Source: Mesorhizobium sp. NFR06
GTDB taxonomy: Bacteria; Pseudomonadota; Alphaproteobacteria; Rhizobiales; Rhizobiaceae
NCBI RefSeq assembly: GCF_900115245.1
Contig: NZ_FOVT01000011.1
Location: 124,001 to 188,000 of the forward strand
Direction of reading: 5' to 3'
DNA length: 64,000 nucleotides
Positions 37,449-45,642 of this stretch are shown here, one piece after another. The translations under genes were made by a program, and so were the position numbers. Position 1 is the first letter of the stretch; the number at the start of each line of letters is the position of its first letter. A model generated the notes under the pieces. That model saw only the letters and a program-made list of their open reading frames with translations. It did no database searches and had not been told where the DNA came from.

Positions 37449-37985
37449 TTATCCGGCTATCTCGAGCAGCGAGGAGATCAGCAGTCGGTGCTCTTTTTGC
37501 GAGAGCACGTCTGAATCAAACAGGTTCATGCTGCGCAGCCCTTCGATGGCGAGGAAACAGACAAGCAGCGAGCCGAGATCGTCCGTCTCTCCTTTCAGGC
37601 GTTTGAAGAGCTGCCGCTTGAAAGCCTTTATCGGCGTCAGGAAATCGGGATCCTCGGCGATCGCCGAGAACATCCAGGAAGCCGAAGGTTTTGGTTTCTC
37701 GCAATCGTCGGCCGAAAGCTGGATATAAGCCGCGAGCGAGCTTTCGTGGCTGGCCTCGGCGATGCGGGCTTCGAGCGCCAGTTCGAACTCGTTGAGGAAA
37801 TTCTCGACCAGCCCCTGCATCAGCTTGGCCTTGGTCGGGAAATTATAGAGCAACCCACCTTTCGACACGCCGGCGCGGCTGGCAACCGCGTCGAGCGACA
37901 GGCTTCCCGGACCCGACTCGCGCGCCACGTCGGCGGCGGCGGCAAGTATCTTTTCGCGTGAATTTGACCTGCGTGCTCTCACCAC
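37449..37985 (-). CDS. TetR family repressor of the RND operon
   Basis: A 178-residue TetR-type regulator. The N-terminal helix-turn-helix is LSLDAVASRAGVSKGGLLYNFPTKAKLM (spanning about 27-54). It is divergent from the RND adaptor gene; the 144 bases between contain the palindrome at 38065-38081. That arrangement is typical of local repressors of efflux pumps. The inducer is unknown. Confidence 0.9.
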   Translation of the reverse strand: MVRARRSNSREKILAAAADVARESGPGSLSLDAVASRAGVSKGGLLYNFPTKAKLMQGLVENFLNEFELALEARIAEASHESSLAAYIQLSADDCEKPKPSASWMFSAIAEDPDFLTPIKAFKRQLFKRLKGETDDLGSLLVCFLAIEGLRSMNLFDSDVLSQKEHRLLISSLLEIAG

Positions 37986-38064
37986 GGCTCCCTTACATTA
38001 GCTTACGCGGAATTGACAACACCGTCCAGCCGGTACAGTAAAGCGCCCGCTGTTTGAAATCGGG

Positions 38065-38081
38065 ACTTATCGTCGATAAGT
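38065..38081. promoter_or_regulatory. Candidate TetR operator for the RND operon
   Basis: ACTTATCG-T-CGATAAGT, perfect 8-base arms, 49 bases upstream of the adaptor start and 80 bases from the tetR start. Partial outer symmetry (GGGAC...GTCCC) extends it. It is the only strong palindrome in this promoter region. Confidence 0.6.
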
Positions 38082-38129
38082 GTCCCGACATCGATCGTTT
38101 TGCCGGTTGCCGGCTCGAGGGGACTGCCC

Positions 38130-39440
38130 GTGAAGCGCTTTTTCATCATCACCGGATTCTTGCTTTTGCTCGCCCTGGTGTGCGTCGGCATCGTTGGCTT
38201 CAACTTCATGCGCGATGCCGGCATCAAGCAGTTCTTCGCCACCATGAAGCCGCCGGCCGCGACGGTCTCGACAGTGATCGCCAAGCCTTCAGAGTGGACC
38301 CCCGGCGTCGAGGCGATCGGCACCGTCAATGCCGTGCGCGGTGTCGACCTCACCGTCGAAACCGCCGGCATCGTCAAGAATATCCTCTTCCACGCCAACC
38401 AGAAGGTTGCCGCCGACGCGGTGCTCTTGCAATTGGACGACGCCGTCGAGAAGGCCGATCTGGTGGCGCAGAAAGCCCAGGCTGCGTCGGATCAGGCGGC
38501 GTTGACCCGCGCGCTGGAACTGCAGCGGCGCGGCGTCGGCACGGACGCCACGCTCGACGCAGCGCGTGCCGCGGCGGACGCCTCGGCTGCGCAGGTGAAC
38601 AAGCTGCAGGCCGTGCTCGAGCAGAAGCAGCTGACGGCGCCGTTCAACGGCACGGCGGGCATTCCGAGGATCGACATCGGCCAGTATCTGGCGCCCGGCA
38701 ACTCCGTGGTGACGCTGCAGGATCTCGATACGATGCGCGTCGATTTCACCGTTCCCGAGCAGCAGCTTCCGCTTCTCAAAATCGGCCAGACGGTCCGGCT
38801 TGGCACCAGCGGCGGCGACCTGCCATTCGCCGGCTCCATTCGCGGCATCGACCCCAAGATCGACCCGGCGAGCCGGTTGGTGTCGATCCGCGGCGAGGTC
38901 GCCAATCCCGAGGGCAGGCTGACCCCGGGCCAGTTCGTACAGGTTCGCGTCGAACTGCCGGAGGAAAACAACGTCATCTCCGTGCCGCAGACGGCGGTGA
39001 CGTCAAGCCTTTACGGTGACTATGTCTTCGTGGTGGTGCCGGCCAAGCCCGCCGCCGCCGGCGCTGCACCGGCGAAACCGGAAGACCAGAAAGCCGGCGC
39101 GGAGAAACCTGCCGGCGATGCTGCCAAGCCGCAAGCCGATGCCTCAAAGCCGGCCTCCGATACGGCAAAGCCCGCCGATAACGCCGCGAAGCCTGCCGAC
39201 AAGACCGCAGCCGACACCGCCAAGCCTGCCGAAGCGGGGCAGCAACCGGCGCTCGTCATCTCGCAAGTGTTCGTCAAGCTCGGCCGCCGCAACAACGGCA
39301 TGGTCGAGATCACCCAGGGCCTGAACGCCGGCGACGAGGTCGTCACCGCCGGCCAGAACCGGCTCTTCAACGGCATGTCGGTGGCCGTCGACAACACCAT
39401 CGATCCCAGCAAATCGGCGAACAAGCAGGTTCAGCAATGA
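38130..39440 (+). CDS. RND efflux periplasmic adaptor (MFP) subunit
   Basis: A 436-residue membrane-fusion protein: N-terminal membrane anchor (2-26), then a short coiled-coil hairpin, lipoyl and beta-barrel domains (LVSIRGEVANPEGRLTPGQFVQVRV). Between about residues 307 and 370 is an Ala/Lys/Pro-rich insert of repeated AKPAD-like units. The start is a GTG at 38130, with GAGGGG about 8 bases upstream; no in-frame ATG fits better. It overlaps the pump gene by 4 bases. Confidence 0.92.
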   Translation: MKRFFIITGFLLLLALVCVGIVGFNFMRDAGIKQFFATMKPPAATVSTVIAKPSEWTPGVEAIGTVNAVRGVDLTVETAGIVKNILFHANQKVAADAVLLQLDDAVEKADLVAQKAQAASDQAALTRALELQRRGVGTDATLDAARAAADASAAQVNKLQAVLEQKQLTAPFNGTAGIPRIDIGQYLAPGNSVVTLQDLDTMRVDFTVPEQQLPLLKIGQTVRLGTSGGDLPFAGSIRGIDPKIDPASRLVSIRGEVANPEGRLTPGQFVQVRVELPEENNVISVPQTAVTSSLYGDYVFVVVPAKPAAAGAAPAKPEDQKAGAEKPAGDAAKPQADASKPASDTAKPADNAAKPADKTAADTAKPAEAGQQPALVISQVFVKLGRRNNGMVEITQGLNAGDEVVTAGQNRLFNGMSVAVDNTIDPSKSANKQVQQ

Positions 39441-42400
39441 GCTTTTCCGATATCTTCATTCGGCGGCCCGTCCTCTCGACGGTGCTGGCCTGCATGATCC
39501 TGCTCCTGGGATTCCAGGCCATCTTCAACCTGTCGATCCGCCAGTATCCGAAGGTTGACGAGACGGCGATCACCATTACCACGGCCTACCCCGGTGCCAG
39601 CGCCGATCTGATCCAGGGCTTCATTTCCGCCCCGATCGCGCGTGCCGTCGCCTCGACCGAAAACATCGACTACGTGACTTCGTCGAGCCGCCCGTCCTCC
39701 AGCACCGTGACGGTGCAGATGAAGCTCGGCTCCAATCCGGACGTCGCCCTGACCGAGGTGCTGTCCAAGGTCCAGGGCGTGCGCGGCACCTTGCCCGACG
39801 CCTCCAAGGACCCGGTGATCGTCAAGGGCACGGGCCAGCAGTTCGCGATGATGTACATCTCGATGCAGAATCCGAACATGACCAAGGAGCAGCTCACCGA
39901 ATACATCGAGCGCGTCGTGCGGCCACGCATTTCGACGGTCGAGGGCGTCGCCGATGTGCAGATCTTCGGCGCCGAGGAATATTCGATGCGCGTCTGGATC
40001 GACCCGATCAAGCTTGCGTCGCGCGGCGTGACGGCGGCCGATGTGCTGACCGCGATCAACAACTCCAACTTCCTCTCCGCCCCCGGCAACACCGAGAACG
40101 AATATGTGGTCTCCTCGATCACCGTTCGCTCGACGCTGCAGACGCCCGAGGCCTTCGCCGAGCTTCCGCTACGCTCGACCGACGGCCAGGTCGTGCGGCT
40201 GCGCGATGTGGCGCGCGTCGAGCTCGGCGCGGCGAGCACCGACACCAGGGTGAGCTTCAACGGCAAGCCCGGCACCTTCCTCGCTATCTTCCCGACGCCG
40301 GCGGCCAACCCGCTGACGACGGCGGCGGCAGTCACCAAGCTCGTGCCGGTGATTCAGGAGACGCTGCCGAAAGGGATGACGATCGAGGTCGTCTACGATT
40401 CCACAGAACAGATCAGCGCCTCGATCGAAGAGGTATTCAAGACCATCGTCGAGGCGGTTGCCATCGTCATCGTTGTCATCCTGTTGTTCCTCGGCTCGTT
40501 CCGCTCGGTGATGATGCCGATCGTGACCATTCCGCTGTCGCTGATCGGCGTCTGCTTCCTGCTGTTTGCGGTCGGCTACTCGATCAACCTCTTGTCGCTG
40601 CTCGCCATGGTTCTGGCGATCGGCCTTGTCGTCGACGACGCGATCGTGGTGGTGGAGAACATCCACCGCCACATGGAAGAAGAAGGCATGTCGCCGATGC
40701 AGGCGGCCTTCAACGGCATGCGCGAAATCTTCTCGGCAATCGTCGCCATGACCATCACGCTGGCCGCCGTGTTCGCTCCGCTTGCCTTCACAGGCGGCCT
40801 CACCGGCGCGCTGTTTCGCGAATTCGCGGTCACGCTGGCCGGCTCCGTGGTGCTGTCCGGCCTGATCGCCGTCACCATCACGCCGATGATGTCGGCGCGC
40901 CTGCTGAAGCCGGGCGCGCACGGCCGCTTCCAGCGCATCGTCGACGGCGCCTTCGGTCGCGTCGAGCGTGTCTACGAGCGGGCGGTCACTGCCTCCTTGA
41001 GGAACAGGCCCGTCACGCTGCTGATAGTCGTCGCGCTGGTGTCGCTCACCGGCTTCATGTTCACCAAGACCGCGACCGAACTTGCGCCCGAGGAAGACCA
41101 GGGCTTCCTGCTCTCGATCGTGACCGCGCCGCGCTATGCGACCTCGGACTACACCGAGACCTACGTCAACCAGATCCTCGGTCTCGTGAAGGATATTCCC
41201 GAAACGCGGGCACAGTTCTCTGCCGTCGCCTTCGGTGGCGCGACCAACGGCGCCTTCGTCGGCTTCGCGTTCAAGGATTGGGCCGAACGCCAGCGCAGTT
41301 CGAAGGAGATCCAGGCCGACATCACCGGCCGGCTGGCCAAGGTCGCCGGCGTCGAGGCCTTCGTCTTCGCGCCGCCGACGCTGCCGGGCTCCGGCGGCGG
41401 GCTGCCGATCTCCATGGTGGTGCGCTCCACCGGCGATCCTGCCGAGGTCTTCGACCAGGCCGAGAAGATCAAGAAGAAGGCGCAGGCCTCCGGCCGTTTC
41501 ATCGTCGTGCAGAACTCGATGTCCTACGACGCGCCGCAGGTGACCGTCACCATCGACCGCGAGCGCGCCGCGGCGCTGAATCTGCCGATCGCCGACATCG
41601 GCGGCACGCTGACGCTGCTGGTAGGCGGCGCCGAGGTGGCGCAGTTCGACCGCGACTCCAACAGCTATGACATCATCCCGCAGGTGCCGAAGGAATTCCG
41701 CGACAATCCCCAGAAGCTCGGCGAGTATTTCGTGCGCAGCGTGGATGGCAAGATGGTACCGCTGTCGGCGGTCGTGAAGATTTCGACCAACGCCTCGCCG
41801 GCCGCGATCGAGCAGTTCAATCAGCTGAACTCGGCCACGATCTCTGCTCTTCCCCTGCCCGGCGTGACCACCGGCGACGGCTTGAAGGTGCTCGAGGACC
41901 TCGCCAGGGAGACGCTGCCGGACACTTTCTTCATCGACTATTCCGGCCAGTCGCGGCAGGAGAAGGAACAGGGCAACACGATCATTATCGCCTTCGCCGC
42001 CGCCGTGCTCGTCATCTACCTGGTGCTGGCCGCGCAGTTCGAGAGCTTCCGCGATCCGCTGATCATCATGATGGCGGTGCCTCTCTCGATCTTCGGCGCC
42101 ATCGTGCCGCTGAATATCGGGCTGGGCACGCTCAACATCTACACCCAGGTCGGTCTGATCACGCTGATCGGCCTGATCACCAAGCACGGCATTCTACTGG
42201 TCGAGTTCGCCAACCAGCAGCGCGAGATCCACGGCATGCGGCGGCGCGACGCCATCATCGCTTCGGCCAAGGTGCGCCTGCGGCCGATCCTGATGACGAC
42301 TGCGGCCATGGCGCTCGGCGTCGTGCCGCTGATCGTCTCCAGCGGCGCGGGTGCTGCCGCGCGCTACTCGATGGGCCTGGTCATCTTCACCGGCATCCTG

Positions 42401-42520
42401 GTCGGCACCATGTTCACGCTTTTCGTCGTGCCGATGTTCTACACCTTCATCGCCAGCAAGGACCTGCCGCATCTCGCCGAGAAGCCGGATCCGAAGCTGA
42501 TGCCGGCGCTACCGACTTAG
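39437..42520 (+). CDS. RND family efflux pump, inner-membrane subunit
   Basis: A 1027-residue HAE1-type RND transporter (AcrB/MexB-like, proton-driven). It has 12 transmembrane helices and two large periplasmic loops. The proton-relay Asp pair is visible in VLAIGLVVDDAIVVVENI (helix 4). Its start overlaps the adaptor stop (ATGA), and an outer-membrane channel gene is not present, so TolC is probably supplied from elsewhere. The substrate is unknown. Confidence 0.95.
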   Translation: MSFSDIFIRRPVLSTVLACMILLLGFQAIFNLSIRQYPKVDETAITITTAYPGASADLIQGFISAPIARAVASTENIDYVTSSSRPSSSTVTVQMKLGSNPDVALTEVLSKVQGVRGTLPDASKDPVIVKGTGQQFAMMYISMQNPNMTKEQLTEYIERVVRPRISTVEGVADVQIFGAEEYSMRVWIDPIKLASRGVTAADVLTAINNSNFLSAPGNTENEYVVSSITVRSTLQTPEAFAELPLRSTDGQVVRLRDVARVELGAASTDTRVSFNGKPGTFLAIFPTPAANPLTTAAAVTKLVPVIQETLPKGMTIEVVYDSTEQISASIEEVFKTIVEAVAIVIVVILLFLGSFRSVMMPIVTIPLSLIGVCFLLFAVGYSINLLSLLAMVLAIGLVVDDAIVVVENIHRHMEEEGMSPMQAAFNGMREIFSAIVAMTITLAAVFAPLAFTGGLTGALFREFAVTLAGSVVLSGLIAVTITPMMSARLLKPGAHGRFQRIVDGAFGRVERVYERAVTASLRNRPVTLLIVVALVSLTGFMFTKTATELAPEEDQGFLLSIVTAPRYATSDYTETYVNQILGLVKDIPETRAQFSAVAFGGATNGAFVGFAFKDWAERQRSSKEIQADITGRLAKVAGVEAFVFAPPTLPGSGGGLPISMVVRSTGDPAEVFDQAEKIKKKAQASGRFIVVQNSMSYDAPQVTVTIDRERAAALNLPIADIGGTLTLLVGGAEVAQFDRDSNSYDIIPQVPKEFRDNPQKLGEYFVRSVDGKMVPLSAVVKISTNASPAAIEQFNQLNSATISALPLPGVTTGDGLKVLEDLARETLPDTFFIDYSGQSRQEKEQGNTIIIAFAAAVLVIYLVLAAQFESFRDPLIIMMAVPLSIFGAIVPLNIGLGTLNIYTQVGLITLIGLITKHGILLVEFANQQREIHGMRRRDAIIASAKVRLRPILMTTAAMALGVVPLIVSSGAGAAARYSMGLVIFTGILVGTMFTLFVVPMFYTFIASKDLPHLAEKPDPKLMPALPT

Positions 42521-42560
42521 CAATTTCGGTTTTCCGTCCGGCATTGCGCAAACAAAAAGG
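42519..42560. repeat. Short palindromic repeat, copy 3 (degenerate)
   Basis: AGCAATTTCGGTTTTCCGTC then CGGCATTGCGCAAACAAA resembles the right half of the elements at 6867 and 60204, with the first half shortened. It starts at the RND stop codon. Confidence 0.5.
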
Positions 42561-42590
42561 AGCGGCGAACAAACCCGTTCCAAATGAAAA

Positions 42591-42620
42591 GAGGCCGGCA
42601 TTTTCCCGGCCTCTTTTTTT
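42591..42620 (+). terminator. Rho-independent terminator of the RND operon
   Basis: Stem GAGGCCGG (42591-42598) / CCGGCCTC (42606-42613), 7-base loop, followed by a T8 run. Confidence 0.9.
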
Positions 42621-42688
42621 GGCGGTTGCCCCACGGCTTCGGTCAATTGACCGAAGGCGGCAATCGGCCTGCTACTTGATCCAGCCCG

Positions 42689-43141
42689 TTACTTGACGAT
42701 GACGATGCTGGTATTGGCCGCGCCGAAGGCCTCGACGAGCTGGTAGAAGTCGGCCGCGGCATCGGGATGCAGGCGCACGCAACCATGCGAGGCCGGCCGG
42801 CCGAGGCGATTGATGGCATAGGTCGCGTGCACGGCGTAGCCGCCGCTGAAGAACACCGAATGCGGCATCGGCGCATTGTCGTACTTCTTCGAATACCACA
42901 TCTCATGCATGCGGGTCGGCTTGAATGACCCCGTCGGCGTGACATGCGCCCTGTCGCCGGTCGAGACCTTCCAGGCGAAGGTCGGGCGCCCGTCCACGAT
43001 GACTTCCATGGTCTGTTGCGACAGCGAAACCCGGGCGACAACCTGGTTGGCGTGAGCGGCGTTGCTGCCGAAGATGAGTGCCGCGCCGGTGAGCGCGGCG
43101 GCGGCAACGTTGATGAGCTTGGCGGAAATGGCGGTACGCAT
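42689..43141 (-). CDS. L,D-transpeptidase (ErfK/YbiS/YcfS-type)
   Basis: A 150-residue exported YkuD protein: signal peptide 1-31 (cut after AHA), then a catalytic domain ending in the hallmark SHGCVRL with His119 and nucleophile Cys121. It forms 3-3 meso-DAP crosslinks or anchors proteins to peptidoglycan. The start at 43141 is set by the signal peptide and a GAGGGATC ribosome site. A second YkuD gene lies at 17322. Confidence 0.93.
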   Translation of the reverse strand: MRTAISAKLINVAAAALTGAALIFGSNAAHANQVVARVSLSQQTMEVIVDGRPTFAWKVSTGDRAHVTPTGSFKPTRMHEMWYSKKYDNAPMPHSVFFSGGYAVHATYAINRLGRPASHGCVRLHPDAAADFYQLVEAFGAANTSIVIVK

Positions 43142-43479
43142 GACGATCCCTCTCTTTATGCCGGTCCCGCCGGCTTCAAATTCGATGGGCCGTCTTATCG
43201 TGGGCACCTGTTTCAAGGCTATTTCGCTTGATGCTCGTTTCTGTTTCGAATCTGTTTCTCAAGGTTAACCGCATCGCCTGGCGAAATTTGCTCGCAGATC
43301 CGGGTATGGTTAACGCCAACTGGGCAAAATCCACAAACGAAAGCGCATATGGCCTTGATATGAAAGTCGTTTCGCCGATCTCGAAACCGAATTGCAACAA
43401 AGCGCGGCTCGCGCGGCATGATGCGGATACAGGCCGACAGCAGATTTGACGCAACGGGAACAGACATCACCAAACGAAA
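43142..43479. promoter_or_regulatory. Divergent intergenic region with a CtrA-like half-site
   Basis: 338 bases between two divergent genes. No ORF is convincing. AAGGTTAACC at 43261-43270 and ATGGTTAA at 43306-43313 (TTAACCAT on the minus strand) resemble CtrA half-sites of alphaproteobacteria. Confidence 0.35.
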
Positions 43480-43809
43480 ATGGGTAGGAAATCGAAACTT
43501 CGCTCCTGGCTTGTCGGGATCAGCGTCGCGGCCATCGTCCTCGCCGGCACCGGCTCCGTGGCCGGCAACCCGGTGACGCTGGCGGCGAAGACCTCAGGCG
43601 AGGTTTCGACACTGCACATGGCTCTGTTCATCGCCACGGTCTGGATTGTTTCCAGCCTGCGTGTCCACCGGCTGAAGGCCCTCTGGCGGGTCGGCCTTCG
43701 GTTGATGAGGACGCGCGGCCCCTCCGGCTACTTGCTGCCGAGAGGACCGAAGGCCCGCGCCGCAGCGGGGGGCTCCGTAGGCGGCGCGGGCGCTTCGGGA
43801 GTTTCCTGA
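43480..43809 (+). CDS. Small hypothetical membrane protein
   Basis: A 109-residue ORF. The N-terminus has a signal-like or transmembrane helix (SWLVGISVAAIVLAGTGSVA), then a second hydrophobic segment around LHMALFIATVWIVSSL and a basic C-terminus. The ribosome site is weak. Its function is unknown; it may be a real rhizobial lineage-specific gene. Confidence 0.5.
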   Translation: MGRKSKLRSWLVGISVAAIVLAGTGSVAGNPVTLAAKTSGEVSTLHMALFIATVWIVSSLRVHRLKALWRVGLRLMRTRGPSGYLLPRGPKARAAAGGSVGGAGASGVS

Positions 43810-43844
43810 AGCAGAGACGATTTTCGAGATTGGGGATTAAGACA

Positions 43845-44006
43845 ATGAAGACGAAATTTGCCGCGTCGGTGCTCTCGGCACTGCTTTACGTTCAAGGGTT
43901 GCTCGGTTTTGCCGCGCTGGTCACCGTGCTCCTCAAGGACCGCGCCCATGCCGGCGAAATCGCCATCGGCGTGCCGCCCGGCCCGTCAATGCTGGTGGTG
44001 CGTTGA
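43845..44006 (+). CDS. Small exported peptide (53 aa)
   Basis: A 53-residue ORF, MKTKFAASVL then a hydrophobic helix to residue 30 and the motif DRAHAGE, which looks like a signal peptide cleaved after AHA leaving about 17 residues. GGGGATT lies 7-9 bases upstream. It lies 35 bases after the previous gene. Its function is unknown. Confidence 0.5.
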   Translation: MKTKFAASVLSALLYVQGLLGFAALVTVLLKDRAHAGEIAIGVPPGPSMLVVR

Positions 44007-44084
44007 AGCATCTATCGGATCCAAGGTGGAAATCAGACTGAGGATCCGATGAAGGGCGAAGAAACTTGTCTTCCTGGCACAATC

Positions 44085-44786
44085 TCACTCGCTGCGCGGG
44101 ACCGGCGGATCGAAACGGTAGCCGGCGCCCCTGATGGTGGTGATGGTCTCGGTGTCGAGCTTGCGACGCAGCCGCACGATGCGCGAGTCTATCGAGCGGT
44201 CGAAAGCGTCGGCGTTCTCGGCCGGGGCCGCGGCAATGATGTCGTCGCGCGTCAGCACCTTGCGCGGGCTCGACAAAAACAGCTTGAGCAGGGCTACCTG
44301 CCCTGGAGAAAGCTGATCCTCCGCGCCCGAGCGATGCATGACCATGGCCGATCGAAGGTCGACGGTGGCGTTTTCCAGCACGATCAATTCCGCCGCTGCC
44401 CTGCCGCGTCTGGCCAGCAGGCCACCGATGCGCGCGGCAAGCTCGCGCACGTTGAGCGGGCTTTCGACCACGTCGGCGGCGCCCAGTTCGAGCGCCAGCA
44501 CCTTGTCGACGAGGTCGCGCGGCCGGCAGATCAGAATGAAGTCCGGACCGCCCTCGCCGCCTCCGCCTTGCCCGCCATAGCGCCTGAGCAGCTCGCGGCT
44601 CTCAGCCTGGCTGACGTCGTCGCCGACGACCACGACGTCGATGCCGCCGGCCGAAAGCAGCGTCTCCGCCTCCCATGGCTGGCGTGCCTGGCGCACGTCG
44701 TGACCGCGCCGATCGAGATGATCGGCGAGATCGCCCGCCACCACTTCGGCGACGGATACAAGCGCAATGACGGCTCGTGCGGCCAT
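44085..44786 (-). CDS. OmpR-type winged-helix regulator with degenerate receiver
   Basis: A 233-residue protein (ATG 44786; a GTG at 44795 is possible). The N-terminal receiver has the fold pattern but lacks the early acidic pair (VIALVSVAEV instead of DDE). The conserved Lys (KPF) is also lost, with ESPLN in its place. GDD at the usual phosphorylation turn is retained. The C-terminal winged helix is intact (LSPGQVALLKLFLSSPRKVL, DSRIVRLRRKLD, IRGAGYRF). It is divergent from the next regulator. It may act without phosphorylation. Confidence 0.85.
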   Translation of the reverse strand: MAARAVIALVSVAEVVAGDLADHLDRRGHDVRQARQPWEAETLLSAGGIDVVVVGDDVSQAESRELLRRYGGQGGGGEGGPDFILICRPRDLVDKVLALELGAADVVESPLNVRELAARIGGLLARRGRAAAELIVLENATVDLRSAMVMHRSGAEDQLSPGQVALLKLFLSSPRKVLTRDDIIAAAPAENADAFDRSIDSRIVRLRRKLDTETITTIRGAGYRFDPPVPRSE

Positions 44787-44879
44787 TTTCTCCACCCCGC
44801 CACAGACAACTCGAGATGAGTGCTGGACATCATGTTTATACCCAATCTACTTTCCGCTGAAAGCGGGAGCGAGCACGTT

Positions 44880-45608
44880 GTGAAGGCACGCATCATCGTC
44901 GTCGAGGACGAACCGGATCTGAGGGAAGCCGTGGCCGAGTATCTCGGCGCCAGCGGCTATGACGTCGCCACGGCCGAAAATGCCGTGGCCGCGCGCGCGC
45001 TGTTCGAGGCGCAGTCCTTCAACCTCGCCATCCTCGACATTGCCATGCCCGGCGAGGACGGGCTGTCGCTCGGCCGCTGGCTGCGCTCGAAAACGCCGAT
45101 CGGCGTCATCTATGCCACAGCTGCCGGCACCGCGCTCGATCGTATCGTCGGGCTGGAGCTTGGCGCCGACGATTACATCGTCAAGCCGTACGAATTGCGC
45201 GAAGTGCTGGCGCGGGTGCGCAGCGTGCTGCGCCGCGTGCCGCAGCCGGCCGCGCCGCAAGCGGCGAAGGCCGAAGCCGGCAACCGCCGCCGCGTGACTT
45301 TCGGCGGCTTCCAGGCCGATTTCGACGGCCGCCTGGTCACCGGCGCCGATGGCGCGGTCATCGAGATGGCCAAGAGCGAGTTCGACGTGCTGGAGGTTTT
45401 CCTCACCCGCGCCAACCGGCTTTTGACGCGGGCGGCGATTTCGGAAGCCATCGGCTTCGTCGAAGACCCGGAATCCTCGCGCGCGGTCGACATCCGCATC
45501 ATGCGGTTGCGAAAGAAGATCGAGGCCGATCCCGCGAATCCAAAATTCCTCCGCACGGTGCGCGGCGAAGGCTATATCTTCTCGCTGCCGAGCGGCGACA
45601 GCAATTGA
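44880..45608 (+). CDS. OmpR-family response regulator
   Basis: A 242-residue regulator. The receiver has the acidic pair EDE (VVEDEPD), the phosphoacceptor Asp in AILDIAMPGEDG and Lys in IVKPYELRE. The C-terminal winged-helix domain ends ADPANPKFLRTVRGEGYIF. Start GTG at 44880 (VKARIIVVEDE). The hybrid kinase follows 34 bases downstream, its probable partner. No recognisable target gene is in the window. Confidence 0.92.
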   Translation: MKARIIVVEDEPDLREAVAEYLGASGYDVATAENAVAARALFEAQSFNLAILDIAMPGEDGLSLGRWLRSKTPIGVIYATAAGTALDRIVGLELGADDYIVKPYELREVLARVRSVLRRVPQPAAPQAAKAEAGNRRRVTFGGFQADFDGRLVTGADGAVIEMAKSEFDVLEVFLTRANRLLTRAAISEAIGFVEDPESSRAVDIRIMRLRKKIEADPANPKFLRTVRGEGYIFSLPSGDSN

Positions 45609-45642
45609 ACCCGTCGACGCGGGCTTCGAGAGACGTCCGATC

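Noticed and set aside
40169-42187. Minus-strand open frame of 672 codons opposite the RND pump
   Set aside because: Its product is a low-complexity Arg/Asp/His-rich sequence, typical of the antisense of a GC-rich gene.
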